The notes below the pieces were generated by a model. That model saw nothing but the letters and a program-made list of their open reading frames with translations, did no database searches and was not told the DNA's origin. The translations under genes were made by a program, and so were the position numbers. Below, one piece after another: positions 8,917 to 19,200 of a stretch of 64,000 nucleotides of DNA (its first letter is position 1; each line of letters starts with the position of its first letter). Source of the stretch: an uncultured Prevotella sp. (GTDB taxonomy: Bacteria > Bacteroidota > Bacteroidia > Bacteroidales > Bacteroidaceae); the NCBI GenBank assembly GCA_945869265.1, contig CAMBOI010000001.1, forward strand, positions 124,001-188,000, read 5' to 3'.

Positions 8917-9718
8917 ATGGCTGTTTGCCGATGTAAGCCAAGATGCCGCCGTCAACGTATAGTATGTGACCGTTGACAAAGTCAGATGCATCCGAGGCCA
9001 AGAACACTGCCGGTCCCATGAGGTCATCGGGTGTTCCCCATCGTGCGGCGGGGGTTTTCGATATGATGAAGCGGTCGAACGGGTGACGGCTTCCGTCGGG
9101 CTGTATCTCGCGCAGAGGTGCTGTCTGCGGTGTGGCGATGTATCCCGGACCGATACCGTTGCACTGTATGTTGTGCTCACCGAATTCCGAGCATATATTG
9201 CGTGTCAGCATCTTCAATCCGCCTTTTGCGGCAGCATATGCCGAGACAGTTTCGCGTCCCAGTTCGCTCATCATAGAGCAGATATTGATAATCTTTCCGT
9301 GTCCTTTCTTGATCATCCCCGGGATTACCGCCTTCGACATGATGAAAGGTGCGTTGAGGTCGATGTCGATTACCTGTCGGAATTCCTCCACCGACATCTC
9401 GGTCATAGGTATGCGCTTGATGATACCGGCGTTGTTCACGAGGATGTCGATAGTGCCTAATTCGCTCTCAATTTCGGCCACCATCTTTTTCACTTGCTCC
9501 TCGTCGGTCACGTCGCAGATATATCCTTTGGCGTCGATGCCCTTGGCTTTGTAGTCTGCGAGAGCCTGGTCGAGATGATGCTGTCCGCGGCAGTTGAATG
9601 CGATTTTAGCTCCTGCCATGGCGTATGCCTCGGCAATGGCGAATCCTATTCCGTATGCAGCTCCTGTCACGAGGGCCACCTTGCCCTCAAGTGAGAATCT
9701 CTTGCTAAATGTATCCAT
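8915..9718 (-). CDS. kduD: 2-dehydro-3-deoxy-D-gluconate 5-dehydrogenase
   Basis: This short-chain dehydrogenase/reductase (267 residues) has the nucleotide-binding motif TGAAYGIG at 18-25, NNAG near 95-98, and the catalytic pair Tyr161/Lys165 in YAAAK. Similar SDRs act as gluconate 5-dehydrogenase, but its place right after kduI points to the KduD step: reduction of 3-deoxy-D-glycero-2,5-hexodiulosonate to 2-dehydro-3-deoxy-gluconate in breakdown of pectin- or glycosaminoglycan-derived unsaturated uronates. It lies 15 bases downstream of kduI, so the two form an operon. Confidence 0.9.
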   Translation of the reverse strand: MDTFSKRFSLEGKVALVTGAAYGIGFAIAEAYAMAGAKIAFNCRGQHHLDQALADYKAKGIDAKGYICDVTDEEQVKKMVAEIESELGTIDILVNNAGIIKRIPMTEMSVEEFRQVIDIDLNAPFIMSKAVIPGMIKKGHGKIINICSMMSELGRETVSAYAAAKGGLKMLTRNICSEFGEHNIQCNGIGPGYIATPQTAPLREIQPDGSRHPFDRFIISKTPAARWGTPDDLMGPAVFLASDASDFVNGHILYVDGGILAYIGKQP

Positions 9719-9733
9719 CCCTTAATTCTTAAT

Positions 9734-10579
9734 TTACTTCAGGTCCGTAATCAGCGAGAAGTCCTGGTCGCCGTAGTCGAGGTTTTCGCCTCCCATACCC
9801 CAGATGAAGGTATAGTTGTGGGTTGCGGCGGCAGAGTGGATGCTCCATTCTGGCGAGAGCACAGCCTGGTCGCCCTTCATCCAAATGTGGCGCGTCTCGT
9901 TCACCTCGCCCATGAAGTGGCAAACGGCCTGGTCCTCAGGTACCTCGAAATAGAAGTATGCCTCCATTCGGCGGCTGTGCACATGAGCAGGCATAGTGTT
10001 CCACACGCTACCAGTGGCAAGCTCGGTCATTCCCATCTGCAACTGGCATGTGGGTAGCACCTGATTCACTATCATCTTGTTGATGTTGCGCTCGTTGCTC
10101 ATCTCCAGCGATCCCATGTGAGCTACCACTGCGTCGGCCTTAGTGATCTTCTTGCAGGGATATTCCTTGTGGGCGGTGGTGCTGTTGAAGTAGAACTTGG
10201 CGGGTTTAGAGCCGTCCTTACTTGCGAATACCACGTCGCGGTCGCCGCGTCCGATATACAGGGCTTCCTTGAACGATAGCTCGTAGGTCTCGTCACCGAC
10301 CTTCACGATTCCGTCTCCCTCTCCTACGTTGAAGATACCAATCTCGCGTCGTGTGGTGAAGTAATCAGCCTTCAGTGGGTCGATAGCCTCGAGTTTGAGT
10401 TCTTCAGCCACTGGCATGGCTCCTCCCACCACCATACGGTCGTACATGGAATATACCATGTTCACCTCGTCGGCAGCGAATACCTTTTCGATGAGAAAGT
10501 CACGGCGGATTCTTGTTGTGTCATAGTGCTTTGCATCCTCTGGATGAGCCGCATAGCGAATTTCATAATTTGTTTTCAT
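9734..10579 (-). CDS. kduI: 5-dehydro-4-deoxy-D-glucuronate isomerase
   Basis: KduI (281 residues) interconverts 5-dehydro-4-deoxy-glucuronate and 3-deoxy-hexodiulosonate, the step before KduD. It is a cupin-type zinc isomerase; the sequence shows the metal-binding stretch [15 protein letters not shown] in the C-terminal half and full family length. The start [15 protein letters not shown] is typical. No polysaccharide lyase or unsaturated glucuronyl hydrolase lies in the window, so the supply of substrate must be encoded elsewhere. tRNA-Gln is encoded 51 bases upstream on the same strand. Confidence 0.95.
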   Translation of the reverse strand: MKTNYEIRYAAHPEDAKHYDTTRIRRDFLIEKVFAADEVNMVYSMYDRMVVGGAMPVAEELKLEAIDPLKADYFTTRREIGIFNVGEGDGIVKVGDETYELSFKEALYIGRGDRDVVFASKDGSKPAKFYFNSTTAHKEYPCKKITKADAVVAHMGSLEMSNERNINKMIVNQVLPTCQLQMGMTELATGSVWNTMPAHVHSRRMEAYFYFEVPEDQAVCHFMGEVNETRHIWMKGDQAVLSPEWSIHSAAATHNYTFIWGMGGENLDYGDQDFSLITDLK

Positions 10580-10630
10580 AATTATAAATAAGTTTGTTTT
10601 TTAGTCCTTCGAATAGTTGAATGTAAGTAG

Positions 10631-10701
10631 TTGGACCAACGGGACTCGAACCCATAATGACAGAACCAAAACCTGTAGTGTTACCATTACACCATGGTCC
10701 A
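10631..10701 (-). tRNA. tRNA-Gln (anticodon UUG)
   Basis: The minus strand folds into a complete cloverleaf: acceptor TGGACCA paired with TGGTCCA, T-arm GGGTTCGAGTCCC, and an anticodon arm ACAGG-TTTTGGT-TCTGT giving anticodon TTG. The discriminator base is A and the CCA end is not encoded. Confidence 0.95.
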
Positions 10702-10718
10702 ATTGCTTAATTTCGGTG

Positions 10719-10750
10719 CAAAGGTAATGCATTTTTTTCGCATTACCAAA
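10719..10750 (-). promoter_or_regulatory. Promoter for tRNA-Gln (and possibly kduI-kduD)
   Basis: On the minus strand TTTG (10747-10750), 20 bases and TACCTTTG (10719-10726) form an ideal promoter, 18 bases before the tRNA 5' end. I see no clear terminator between the tRNA and kduI, so read-through is possible. Confidence 0.8.
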
Positions 10751-10776
10751 TTTTTGCACCTATTTTAGCTTTTTTT

Positions 10777-12072
10777 TTATTTCACAGTGAGCAGGAAATA
10801 GTTTTTCTTGCCTTTTTGTGCCAATAGATACTTGCCGTCTATAAGATCGTCCTCTGTGATCACTTGGTCAAAAGCAGACAGTTTCTCCTTGTTGAGCGAC
10901 ACTCCGCCGCCCTGCACGAGTTTGCGCATCTCGCCCTTGCTCGCAAACACCGGTGCTGCCTGTGTCAGTATTTCAACAGCGGGCTGGTTGAGCTGGTCTT
11001 TGCCTATTGTATATTGTGGCACACCATCGAAGATGTCGAGGAATGTCTGTTCGTCGAGTTTCAGCAAACTTTCCTTTGTTGACTTGCCAAACAATATTCC
11101 GCTTGCCTCTATTGCGGCGTCGAGAGCCTCCTTCGAGTGAACGAGAATAGTTGTCTCCTCGGCCAGGCGCTTTTGCAGTATGCGTCTTCCGGGATCCTGC
11201 TTGTGCTCCTCCACCAGTGCATCGATGGTCTCCTTGTCAAGACTAGTGAATATCTTGATATATCGTTCAGCGTCGTCGTCGCTGACGTTGAGCCAGAACT
11301 GGTAGAACTTATATGGTGTTGTTCTCTTGGGGTCAAGCCAGATGTTTCCGCTTTCGGTCTTACCGAATTTCTTACCGTCTGCCTTGGTGATAAGTGGGCA
11401 GGTGAGAGCGTAGGTCTCCACGTCATTGCCGAGGGTGCGGCGGATGAGTTCCGTACCCGTGGTCATATTGCCCCACTGGTCGTTGCCGCCCAACTGTAGT
11501 TTGCAGTTCTTGTTCTTGTAGAGATATAGGAAATCATATCCCTGAAGCAACTGGTAGGTGAACTCGGTAAATGAGAGTCCGTCGCGGGCAGTACCATTAA
11601 GTCGCTGTTGCACGCTCTCCTTCGCCATCATATAGTTGACGGTGATATGCTTTCCCACCTCGCGTGCGAAGTCGAGGAAGGTGAAGTCCTTCATCCAGTC
11701 GTAGTTGTTCACCATCTCAGCCTTGTTAGGCGCGTCGGTGTCGAAGTCGAGGAACTTAGCCACCTGAGCCTTTATGCACTCTTGGTTGTGATATAGCGTT
11801 TTGTCGTCAAGCAGGTTGCGCTCTTGGCTTTTACCTGATGGGTCACCAATCATACCTGTTGCGCCTCCCACAAGGATAATAGGCTTGTGACCGCAACGTT
11901 GCAGATGTCTGAGCATCATGATACCGCATAGATGTCCGATGTGCAGTGAGTCGGCAGTAGGGTCGGTTCCGAGGTATGCTGTCACCATTTCCTTCTGGAG
12001 CAGTTCTTCTGTTCCAGGCATTATCTGCGCAAGCATTCCGCGCCATTTCAGTTCTTCAATAAAGTTTTTCAT
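10777..12072 (-). CDS. tyrS: Tyrosyl-tRNA synthetase
   Basis: This class I aminoacyl-tRNA synthetase (431 residues) charges tRNA-Tyr. The HIGH motif is at residues 44-47 (SLHIGHLCG) and the KMSKS counterpart appears as KFGKT near residue 235. The C terminus holds an S4-like RNA-binding domain (from about residue 350; [11 protein letters not shown]). Length and start are normal. A run of short TTTCAAT-type repeats separates it from yidD upstream. Confidence 0.97.
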   Translation of the reverse strand: MKNFIEELKWRGMLAQIMPGTEELLQKEMVTAYLGTDPTADSLHIGHLCGIMMLRHLQRCGHKPIILVGGATGMIGDPSGKSQERNLLDDKTLYHNQECIKAQVAKFLDFDTDAPNKAEMVNNYDWMKDFTFLDFAREVGKHITVNYMMAKESVQQRLNGTARDGLSFTEFTYQLLQGYDFLYLYKNKNCKLQLGGNDQWGNMTTGTELIRRTLGNDVETYALTCPLITKADGKKFGKTESGNIWLDPKRTTPYKFYQFWLNVSDDDAERYIKIFTSLDKETIDALVEEHKQDPGRRILQKRLAEETTILVHSKEALDAAIEASGILFGKSTKESLLKLDEQTFLDIFDGVPQYTIGKDQLNQPAVEILTQAAPVFASKGEMRKLVQGGGVSLNKEKLSAFDQVITEDDLIDGKYLLAQKGKKNYFLLTVK

Positions 12073-12075
12073 CCA

Positions 12076-12137
12076 ACTTCAATATTTTAATATTTCAATA
12101 TTTCATTCTTTCAATCTTTCAATTTTTCAATCTTTCA
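12076..12137. repeat. Short tandem repeat of TTTCAAT type between tyrS and yidD
   Basis: Imperfect 7-9-base units such as TTTCAATC and TTTCAATA are repeated head to tail and fill the gap between the two genes. The same family recurs at 20734-20787, 50294-50335, 59938-59970 and 63300-63350. Confidence 0.8.
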
Positions 12138-12374
12138 CGGCACTGGGTCATACCCGCTTCCTCCCCATGGATTGCATCTCAGTATTCGCCATATAGCCAG
12201 ATATAGTCCCTTTATAGGTCCGTGCTTTATTATGGCTTGCCTTGCATATTCCGAGCATGTCGGGGTGAACCTGCATGAGGGTGGGGTGTAGCGTGATATG
12301 CAGCGTTGGTAGAAGAGAATGGGCAGGCATAGCATCCATCCTATGGCTTTATTTATCCATCGTAATGCGTTCAT
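12135..12374 (-). CDS. yidD: Membrane protein insertion efficiency factor YidD
   Basis: A 79-residue YidD-family protein with the family motif [15 protein letters not shown] and the trailing Pro/Gly-rich [12 protein letters not shown]. In other bacteria YidD is membrane-associated and helps YidC insert membrane proteins. The gene overlaps rnpA by 26 bases, the usual rnpA-yidD coupling, although rpmH and dnaA are not next to it here. Confidence 0.95.
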   Translation of the reverse strand: MNALRWINKAIGWMLCLPILFYQRCISRYTPPSCRFTPTCSEYARQAIIKHGPIKGLYLAIWRILRCNPWGGSGYDPVP

Positions 12375-12759
12375 TAAGCCTTTCCATTAAGTTTATCACG
12401 CTTTTCTCCACTATTTCTGTCGGCATCAGTTTGTCGCTGAGCCAGATGAATCCCATACTGAGCGTCTTGCCCTCAAGTTTTTCCGAGGCAGGGCTGAGGA
12501 TATGCTTGTTGAGCCTGTATGCCTCACGCATTTGTCTCTTTGCCCTGTTGCGCTTCACTGCATGCTTGAAATGCCTTTTCCCCACGCTAACCATCATCAT
12601 CATTCGTGGCGCGTCTGCCGTGCTGTCCTGGATCATATACACTAACCTCACGGGAAATGCCGCCATCGAACGGCTTTTTCCCCCTCCGAAGAGCGTCTCA
12701 AGTTGCTTTTTGCTTTTTATGCGCTCCCTGTAGCCAAGTGTGTTGCGGCAGAGGTTCAT
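12349..12759 (-). CDS. rnpA: Ribonuclease P protein component
   Basis: The protein subunit of RNase P, which removes 5' leaders from pre-tRNAs together with the RnpB RNA. The 136-residue sequence contains the conserved basic motif [14 protein letters not shown] (about residues 73-86) and the N-terminal FGGGKS stretch. It overlaps yidD downstream and lies 29 bases after hemD. Confidence 0.95.
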   Translation of the reverse strand: MNLCRNTLGYRERIKSKKQLETLFGGGKSRSMAAFPVRLVYMIQDSTADAPRMMMMVSVGKRHFKHAVKRNRAKRQMREAYRLNKHILSPASEKLEGKTLSMGFIWLSDKLMPTEIVEKSVINLMERLNERITMDK

Positions 12760-12788
12760 GCTGGGTCTTATATATATAATAAGGTGTA

Positions 12789-13547
12789 TCAGTCGTCGCC
12801 GTTCACTATGAGGTAGTGCTGCAGTGCTCCTGTCATCGAGGGATATTTCTCGGTGGGAGCCTCAAGGTCGAGACGCAGTCCTGCTTCTTTGGCAGCCTTA
12901 GCCGTGGCAGGTCCGAATGTGGCTATTGCCACATCCTTGTGCGAGGTGGCAAAGTCGGGGAAGTTCTTCATCAGCGAGTCAATTCCCGATGGACTGAAGA
13001 ATACGAGCATGTCGTAGTCGAAGTCCTTGACCTCTTCGGCAGTGAAGTCGTTGCTCACCGTGCGGTACATCACGCACTCAGTGTGGTTCAGCTTCTTTGC
13101 GTCCAGCATGATCTTCACGTCGTCGTTATGCACATCGCTCAGCGGAATGAGGTATTTCTCGCTCTTGTGCTTCACCATGCATGGCAGCAAGTCGGCTATC
13201 TTGCCTGTGTTGCCGAAGAACACCTTGCGCTTGCGGTACTGCACGTACTTCTGTATATACAATGCAATAGTCTCCGTGACGCAGAAATACTTCAGGTCCT
13301 CGGGGATGTTGTATCTCAGTTCCTTAGCGAGTTGGAAGAAGTTGTCAATGGCATGTCGTGATGTGAACACGATGGCGGTATAGTCGGGCAGACTAACCTT
13401 CTGCTGACGGAATTCCTTTGAACTGAGTCCTTCAACCTTTATGAATGGGCGGAAAACCAGTTCCACCTCCAACTTCTCCGCAATGTCATAATACGGTGAC
13501 TTTTCACTCGTCGGTTTGGGTTGTGATACCAAAATCTTCTTAATCAT
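12789..13547 (-). CDS. hemD: Uroporphyrinogen-III synthase
   Basis: HemD closes hydroxymethylbilane to uroporphyrinogen III in tetrapyrrole synthesis. The family is poorly conserved. The assignment rests on the two-lobed HemD pattern in a 252-residue protein, including IVFTSRHAIDNFF, TFGPATAKAAKEAG and VFFSPSGIDSLMKNF, plus its usual Bacteroidetes neighbour, the DUF4271 gene, seven bases upstream. It lies inside the metK-rnpA-yidD block. Confidence 0.88.
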   Translation of the reverse strand: MIKKILVSQPKPTSEKSPYYDIAEKLEVELVFRPFIKVEGLSSKEFRQQKVSLPDYTAIVFTSRHAIDNFFQLAKELRYNIPEDLKYFCVTETIALYIQKYVQYRKRKVFFGNTGKIADLLPCMVKHKSEKYLIPLSDVHNDDVKIMLDAKKLNHTECVMYRTVSNDFTAEEVKDFDYDMLVFFSPSGIDSLMKNFPDFATSHKDVAIATFGPATAKAAKEAGLRLDLEAPTEKYPSMTGALQHYLIVNGDD

Positions 13548-13554
13548 TGGTGTC

Positions 13555-14406
13555 CTAAAAATTTATTTTCAAAATATTAATTGCTGTTACCACCAAACCT
13601 CCAAAAGAGGCAAGTGGCACTATTTCAAGGGCACAAAAGTACAAAATATTTTGCAGAAAATGGCTTTTTCTTCCAAAAAAGATTACGTATGATTTGTAAA
13701 ATGTTACAGATTTAACTAAAATCAAGATAATCGAGGTGATTATTAATGCAGTTTTAACATTCAAATTAAAGTATGACAACAATAAAACCACGGGGAAGAG
13801 CAGCATGCCTTCTGACGACACTATGAAGAGCGATGACTTCTGCCAATGTAAATTTATTTTCCATCCGAAGAAAGTCCAGTTCACTATCGTGTATATTATG
13901 GCTTTGAAGATGAAATACCCCAATGTCAACCCGAAGAATATGCCCGTAAACTGGTAGTGGGAGTCTATTATGAATGTGTCGCTGATATATCTTGTCGAGA
14001 AGTATAGGATTATCACGGCATAAAGCAGACTTGTCAGTGCAACCATAAACAGTTGGAAGCGCAATTCACTGCTTGTCTCGCTCATTGACATGTCAAAGTT
14101 CTTGCGAAGGAAGAAGATGCTTTTCAGCTGTTTGATGATAAAGCGTCTTGATCCTGATGCCGAGATCATCATCGAGATAAAGCCTACAAGCAAGATGACG
14201 GACATAGCATCGTCGCCTCTGACTGTGTATGGCACCGTTTCGCCAACCACACCATATCTTCCTCCGCTGCGTTCGGGGTGGAAAAGGGTGTCGTTGGCGA
14301 AAAATGACTCCTTGTAGTATTTGGGCAGCGGTGTCACCTCAAGCGGACTTTTCCCCTTGCCGTAGCCCGGCAGATGCAGCGTGTCAGTTGAATCCGTTGT
14401 CGTCAT
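13555..14406 (-). CDS. DUF4271 domain integral membrane protein
   Basis: The 283-residue protein has a soluble N-terminal stretch of about 70 residues with a Pro-rich segment, then six or seven membrane helices. It matches the DUF4271 family, which in Bacteroidetes is commonly found next to hemD. No catalytic motif is apparent. The ATG directly follows the metK stop and the stop precedes hemD by seven bases, so it is part of that operon. A role linked to porphyrin or haem metabolism is only suggested by position. Confidence 0.82.
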   Translation of the reverse strand: MTTTDSTDTLHLPGYGKGKSPLEVTPLPKYYKESFFANDTLFHPERSGGRYGVVGETVPYTVRGDDAMSVILLVGFISMMISASGSRRFIIKQLKSIFFLRKNFDMSMSETSSELRFQLFMVALTSLLYAVIILYFSTRYISDTFIIDSHYQFTGIFFGLTLGYFIFKAIIYTIVNWTFFGWKINLHWQKSSLFIVSSEGMLLFPVVLLLSYFNLNVKTALIITSIILILVKSVTFYKSYVIFFGRKSHFLQNILYFCALEIVPLASFGGLVVTAINILKINF

Positions 14407-15663
14407 TTACAGGTCAAAGCTCTTTTTTATCTTATCCACAGCGTCCAACTTCTCCCATGTGAAGAGTTCCACGTCGATAGTTTTCGTCTCGTGGTAGTGA
14501 CTGGTGAATGTCTTCTTTACTGTTTCCGGTTGGCGACCCATGTGGCCGTATGCTGCCGTCTCGCTGTACATAGGTTGGCGTAGCTTCAGTTGGCGCTCGA
14601 TAGCCTTCGGTCTGAGGTCGAAGAGTTGCTCTATCTTGGCTGCTATCTCACCGTCGCTCATTTTCACGTTGCTGCGTCCGTATGTGTTCACATATATGTT
14701 CATGGGTTTGGCCACACCGATGGCATAGCTTATCTGCACTAGTATCTCGTCAGCCACTCCCGCCGCCACCATGTTCTTGGCTATGTGGCGTGCTGCGTAG
14801 GCTGCCGAGCGGTCAACCTTACTTGAGTCCTTGCCGCTGAATGCACCTCCGCCGTGCGCACCCTTGCCGCCGTAGGTGTCAACGATAATCTTGCGCCCCG
14901 TGAGTCCAGTGTCACCGTGAGGACCGCCGATCACAAACTTGCCTGTGGGGTTGACATAGTATTTGATGTCGTCGCCGAAGAGTGCGAGCACCTTCTCCGA
15001 CTTTATCTGCTGCTTCACCCTTGGCATGAGAATCTTTATCACGTCGTCCTTAATCTTGGCGAGCATCTTCTCGTCCTCGTCAAACTCGTCGTGCTGTGTA
15101 GATACCACGATGGTGTCGATGCGCTCGGGCACACCTCCGTCGCTGTACTGCACCGTCACCTGGCTCTTTGAGTCAGGGCGCAGATAAGTCATCTGCTTGC
15201 CCTCCTTGCGTATGTCGGCAAGAGTTTTCACTATCATGTGGGCAAGGTCGAGCGACACGGGCATGTAGTTCTCTGTCTCATTGGTGGCATAGCCAAACAT
15301 CATTCCCTGGTCGCCGGCACCCTGTTCCTCCTCATTGCCGTTATCCACACCGCGGTTGATGTCGCCGCTCTGCTCGTGGATGGCACTGAGTATGCCGCAT
15401 GAGTTGCCGTCAAACTGGTATTCTGCCTTTGTATAGCCGATGCGCTTAATTGTATTGCGGGCGATGGTCTGCAGGTCGATATACACGTTGGAGCTTACTT
15501 CGCCCATTATCACTACCTGGCCTGTGGTCACGAATGATTCGCATGCCACACGGGCCTTTTCGTCGTAGGCCAAAAACTGGTCGAGGATGGCGTCTGATAT
15601 CTGGTCCGCCACCTTGTCGGGATGTCCTTCAGAGACTGACTCTGATGAGAATAGGTATGACAT
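14407..15663 (-). CDS. metK: S-adenosylmethionine synthetase
   Basis: MetK makes S-adenosylmethionine from ATP and methionine. The 418-residue protein carries [17 protein letters not shown] at the N terminus, the signature [12 protein letters not shown] and [19 protein letters not shown], all family hallmarks. It is the first gene of a tight operon (metK, DUF4271, hemD, rnpA, yidD) driven by a promoter with perfect spacing. I see no SAM riboswitch in the short leader. Confidence 0.98.
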   Translation of the reverse strand: MSYLFSSESVSEGHPDKVADQISDAILDQFLAYDEKARVACESFVTTGQVVIMGEVSSNVYIDLQTIARNTIKRIGYTKAEYQFDGNSCGILSAIHEQSGDINRGVDNGNEEEQGAGDQGMMFGYATNETENYMPVSLDLAHMIVKTLADIRKEGKQMTYLRPDSKSQVTVQYSDGGVPERIDTIVVSTQHDEFDEDEKMLAKIKDDVIKILMPRVKQQIKSEKVLALFGDDIKYYVNPTGKFVIGGPHGDTGLTGRKIIVDTYGGKGAHGGGAFSGKDSSKVDRSAAYAARHIAKNMVAAGVADEILVQISYAIGVAKPMNIYVNTYGRSNVKMSDGEIAAKIEQLFDLRPKAIERQLKLRQPMYSETAAYGHMGRQPETVKKTFTSHYHETKTIDVELFTWEKLDAVDKIKKSFDL

Positions 15664-15713
15664 AATACTATAATATTTATTTCTTTATTTTTTATTCTTC
15701 AATAATTTCGGTG

Positions 15714-15745
15714 CAAAGTTACACAACATTCCCGACATGACCAAA
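15714..15745 (-). promoter_or_regulatory. Promoter for the metK operon
   Basis: On the minus strand TTTG (15742-15745), 20 bases and TAACTTTG (15714-15721). The expected transcript start leaves a leader of about 45 bases. Confidence 0.8.
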
Positions 15746-15778
15746 CATTTTCTCAGTTTTTTTATCCACTGACTTCTT

Positions 15779-16040
15779 TTGTCCACAGATTATCACAGAT
15801 TATTAGCCTTTACCCATCGCGTAGCCTAGCCGTGTCTTTTTTATAAGCCGCGTCCATCTGTGCCTAAAAAAATCAATAATCATCCTAATCAGAGCCTTTG
15901 GCTCTTAATCTGTGCCAATCTGTGCTAATCTGTGGTCTATAAAACCATCTGTGATCTGAGTTCTTTTTGTCCACAGATTTGCACAGATTAGCACAGATTT
16001 TTTAATATCTAAAGATATTGTGATTATCACAGATTTTTCA
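15779..16040. repeat. Dispersed intergenic repeat with CACAGATT / AATCTGTG units
   Basis: The gap between metK and gltB is filled by about ten copies of CACAGATT or its complement in both orientations, with the signature AGCCGTGTCTTTT followed by AAGCCGCG at 15828-15852. The opposed arms could form long hairpins. The same signature and units recur at 63411-63550. No ORF is supported in this 260-base stretch. Confidence 0.75.
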
Positions 16041-16180
16041 ATCTTTCAATCTAACAAATCGTGATGATTACACATATTACCGATATACGATGAGAATAAT
16101 AATAAAATGTAACTAAACCACCGGAAATAGTAACAAAGTGTAATTCATGGCAAATTTCTTGGTTTAATTATGCCTTAAGA

Positions 16181-16212
16181 TTTGTCAGATTGACAGAAAA
16201 GCAGTAATTTTG
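16181..16212 (+). promoter_or_regulatory. Promoter for gltBD
   Basis: TTTG (16181-16184), 20 bases, TAATTTTG (16205-16212). A TTG codon in the gltB frame falls inside the -7 box, which rules that codon out as the start. Confidence 0.85.
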
Positions 16213-16251
16213 CACGCAAATTGTAAGTTATTAAAGTATATTTCAAACTTA

Positions 16252-19200
16252 ATGCAACAAAATATGGCAAATGGATTGTATAATGCCGAATATGAACACG
16301 ATGCGTGTGGCGTCGGCATGGTGGTTAACATCCACGGTAACAAAAGCCACGACTTGGTTGACAATGCTCTCAAGGTTCTTGAGAACATGCGCCACAGAGG
16401 TGCTGAGGGCGCCGACGGTCGTACTGGTGATGGTGCGGGTATAATGCTTCAGATACCCCACGAGTTTATATTGCTTCAGGGTATTCCCGTGCCGGAAAAG
16501 GGAAAATACGGTACTGGTCTTATTTTCCTTCCCAAGGACGAAGCCAAGCAGAGCGAGATTCTGTCTATCATGATCGAGGAAATTGAACGCGAAGGTCTCT
16601 CGCTGATGCACCTGCGAAACGTTCCCACTAATCATGAGTGCCTGGGTGAGGCGGCTGCGGCTAATGAGCCTGCCATCAAACAGGTTTTTGTCACTGGTGT
16701 CAGCGACGACAAGGTGCCCGTCTTCGAGCGTACCTTATATATAATAAGAAAGAAAATCGAGAAGCGTGTCAAGGATAAGGATTTCTATATCTGCTCGCTC
16801 TCGTCGAAGAATATCATCTACAAGGGTATGTTGACCAGCCAGCAGGTAAGGCAATACTACCCCGACTTGACGAATAATTACTTCACCAGCGGATTGGCTC
16901 TCGTACACAGCCGATTCTCTACTAACACATTCCCCACATGGAGTCTCGCCCAGCCATTCCGTCTGTTGGCTCACAATGGTGAGATCAACACTATTCGCGG
17001 TAACCGTGGATGGATGCAGGCAAGGGAGAGCGTGCTCAACTCACAGGCTCTGGGTGACATCCGACAGATTTCACCCATCGTTCAACCGGGCATGTCGGAT
17101 TCGGCATCTCTTGACAACGTCTTTGAGTTCTTCGTGATGAGCGGTTTGTCATTGCCCCACGCCATGAGTGTGATGGTGCCGGAGAGTTTCAACGATAAGA
17201 ATCCTATCTCTGAGGATCTCAAGGCCTTCTATGAATACCACTCAATCCTTATGGAACCGTGGGACGGACCTGCCGCCCTGCTCTTCAGCGACGGTAGATA
17301 TGCCGGTGGTATGCTCGACCGTAACGGTTTGCGCCCGGCTCGCTATACCATCACCAAGAACGACATGATGGTTGTGGCAAGTGAGGTAGGTGTGATGGAC
17401 TTCGACCCCACGGAGATTGCCGAGAAGGGACGCTTGCAGCCTGGTAAGATTCTGCTTATCGACACCCAGGAGGGAAAGATATACTACGATGGAGAAATCA
17501 AGGAGCGTCTGGCTGCCGCTCATCCTTATCGTCAGTGGCTTAGCACCAACCGTATCCAGCTTGAGAAACTCAAGAGCGGACGTAAGGTTGACAACAGTGT
17601 GAAGGACCTCGTAAGACACGAGATGATGTTCGGATTCGGCGAGGAGGATGTTGACGGTACAATCGTTCCGATGGCTACCAACGGACAGGAGCCTACGGCG
17701 GCAATGGGTAATGACACTCCGCTTGCCGTGCTCAGTGACAAACCGCAGATCTTCTTCAACTACTTCCGCCAGCAGTTTGCACAGGTCACCAACCCTGCCA
17801 TCGACTCAATCCGCGAGGAACTGGTGATGTCGCTCACCGAGTATATCGGTCGTGTGGGTACGGGTATCCTATCGCCCGACGAGACTAACTGTAAGATGGT
17901 GCGCCTGCCCCATCCTATCCTTAACAACACTCAGCTCGACATCCTCTGCAACATCAGATACAAGGGATTCAATACCATCAAACTGCCTATTCTCTTCGAA
18001 TGTGCAAAGGGCGAGGAAGGACTGCGCGACGCTCTCGACCAGTTGTGCAAGGACGCTGAGAGAAGTGTGGATGATGGTTACAACTATATTATTCTCTCCG
18101 ACCGTGATGTGGATGAGACACACGCAGCCATTCCGTCGCTGTTGGCTGTCTCGGCTGTTCACCACTACCTCATCTCAATCGGAAAGCGTGTGCAGACGGC
18201 TCTTATCGTCGAGAGCGGTGAGATACGCGAGACTATGCACGCTGCACTGCTCCTCGGATATGGAGCGTCGGCTATATGCCCATACATGACATTCGCTATC
18301 CTCGACGACCTCGTAAAGCGTCATAAGATTCAGGAAGACTATGCCACTGCAGAGGCCAACTATATCAAGGCTGTGAAGAAGGGTCTCTTCAAGATTATGG
18401 CTAAGATGGGTATTTCTACCATCAGGTCTTATCGTGGTGCAAAGATCTTCGAGAGCATCGGTCTGTCGGAGAGCCTGCTGAAGAACTACTTCGGAACATC
18501 GGTTTCTACTGTGGGTGGTATCGGATTGGAGATTATCGCAAGGGATGCCATACGTCTGCACGACGAGGCGTTCTCGAAGAATACAAATGTGGATTTCCTG
18601 CCCAACCTCGGACAGTTCCACTATCGCAAGGACGGTATCAAGCATGCCTGGAACCCGGAGACCATCGCTACGCTGCAGTTGGCTACGCGCACTGGCAATT
18701 ATCAGAAATTCAAGGAATTCTCGAAGCTCGTTGACGACAAGGATGCACCTATCTTCTTGCGTGACTTCCTCGACTTCAAGAAGAATCCTATCTCAATAGA
18801 CAAGGTGGAGCCGGTAGAGAACATCGTGAAGCATTTCGTGGCTGGAGCCATGAGTTTCGGTGCTTTGTCAAAGGAGGCTCACGAGGCTATCTGTCTTGCC
18901 ATGAACAAACTCGGTGCACGCAGCAACACCGGTGAGGGTGGTGAGGACAACGAGCGCTTCCACTCTGAGATTGACGGTATCTCTCTGTCATCCAAGACTA
19001 AGCAGATTGCATCGGGACGATTCGGCGTGACTACCGAATATCTCGTGAATGCTGAAGAAATACAGATTAAGGTGGCACAGGGAGCCAAGCCGGGTGAGGG
19101 CGGTCAGTTGCCTGGATTTAAGGTCAACGAGATCATCGCCAAGACGCGCCACTCTATCCCTGGCATCTCACTTATCTCGCCTCCTCCTCATCACGACATC

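Noticed and set aside
15664..15713. SAM riboswitch before metK
   Set aside because: The leader is only about 45 AT-rich bases and shows no hairpin or SAM-aptamer core.
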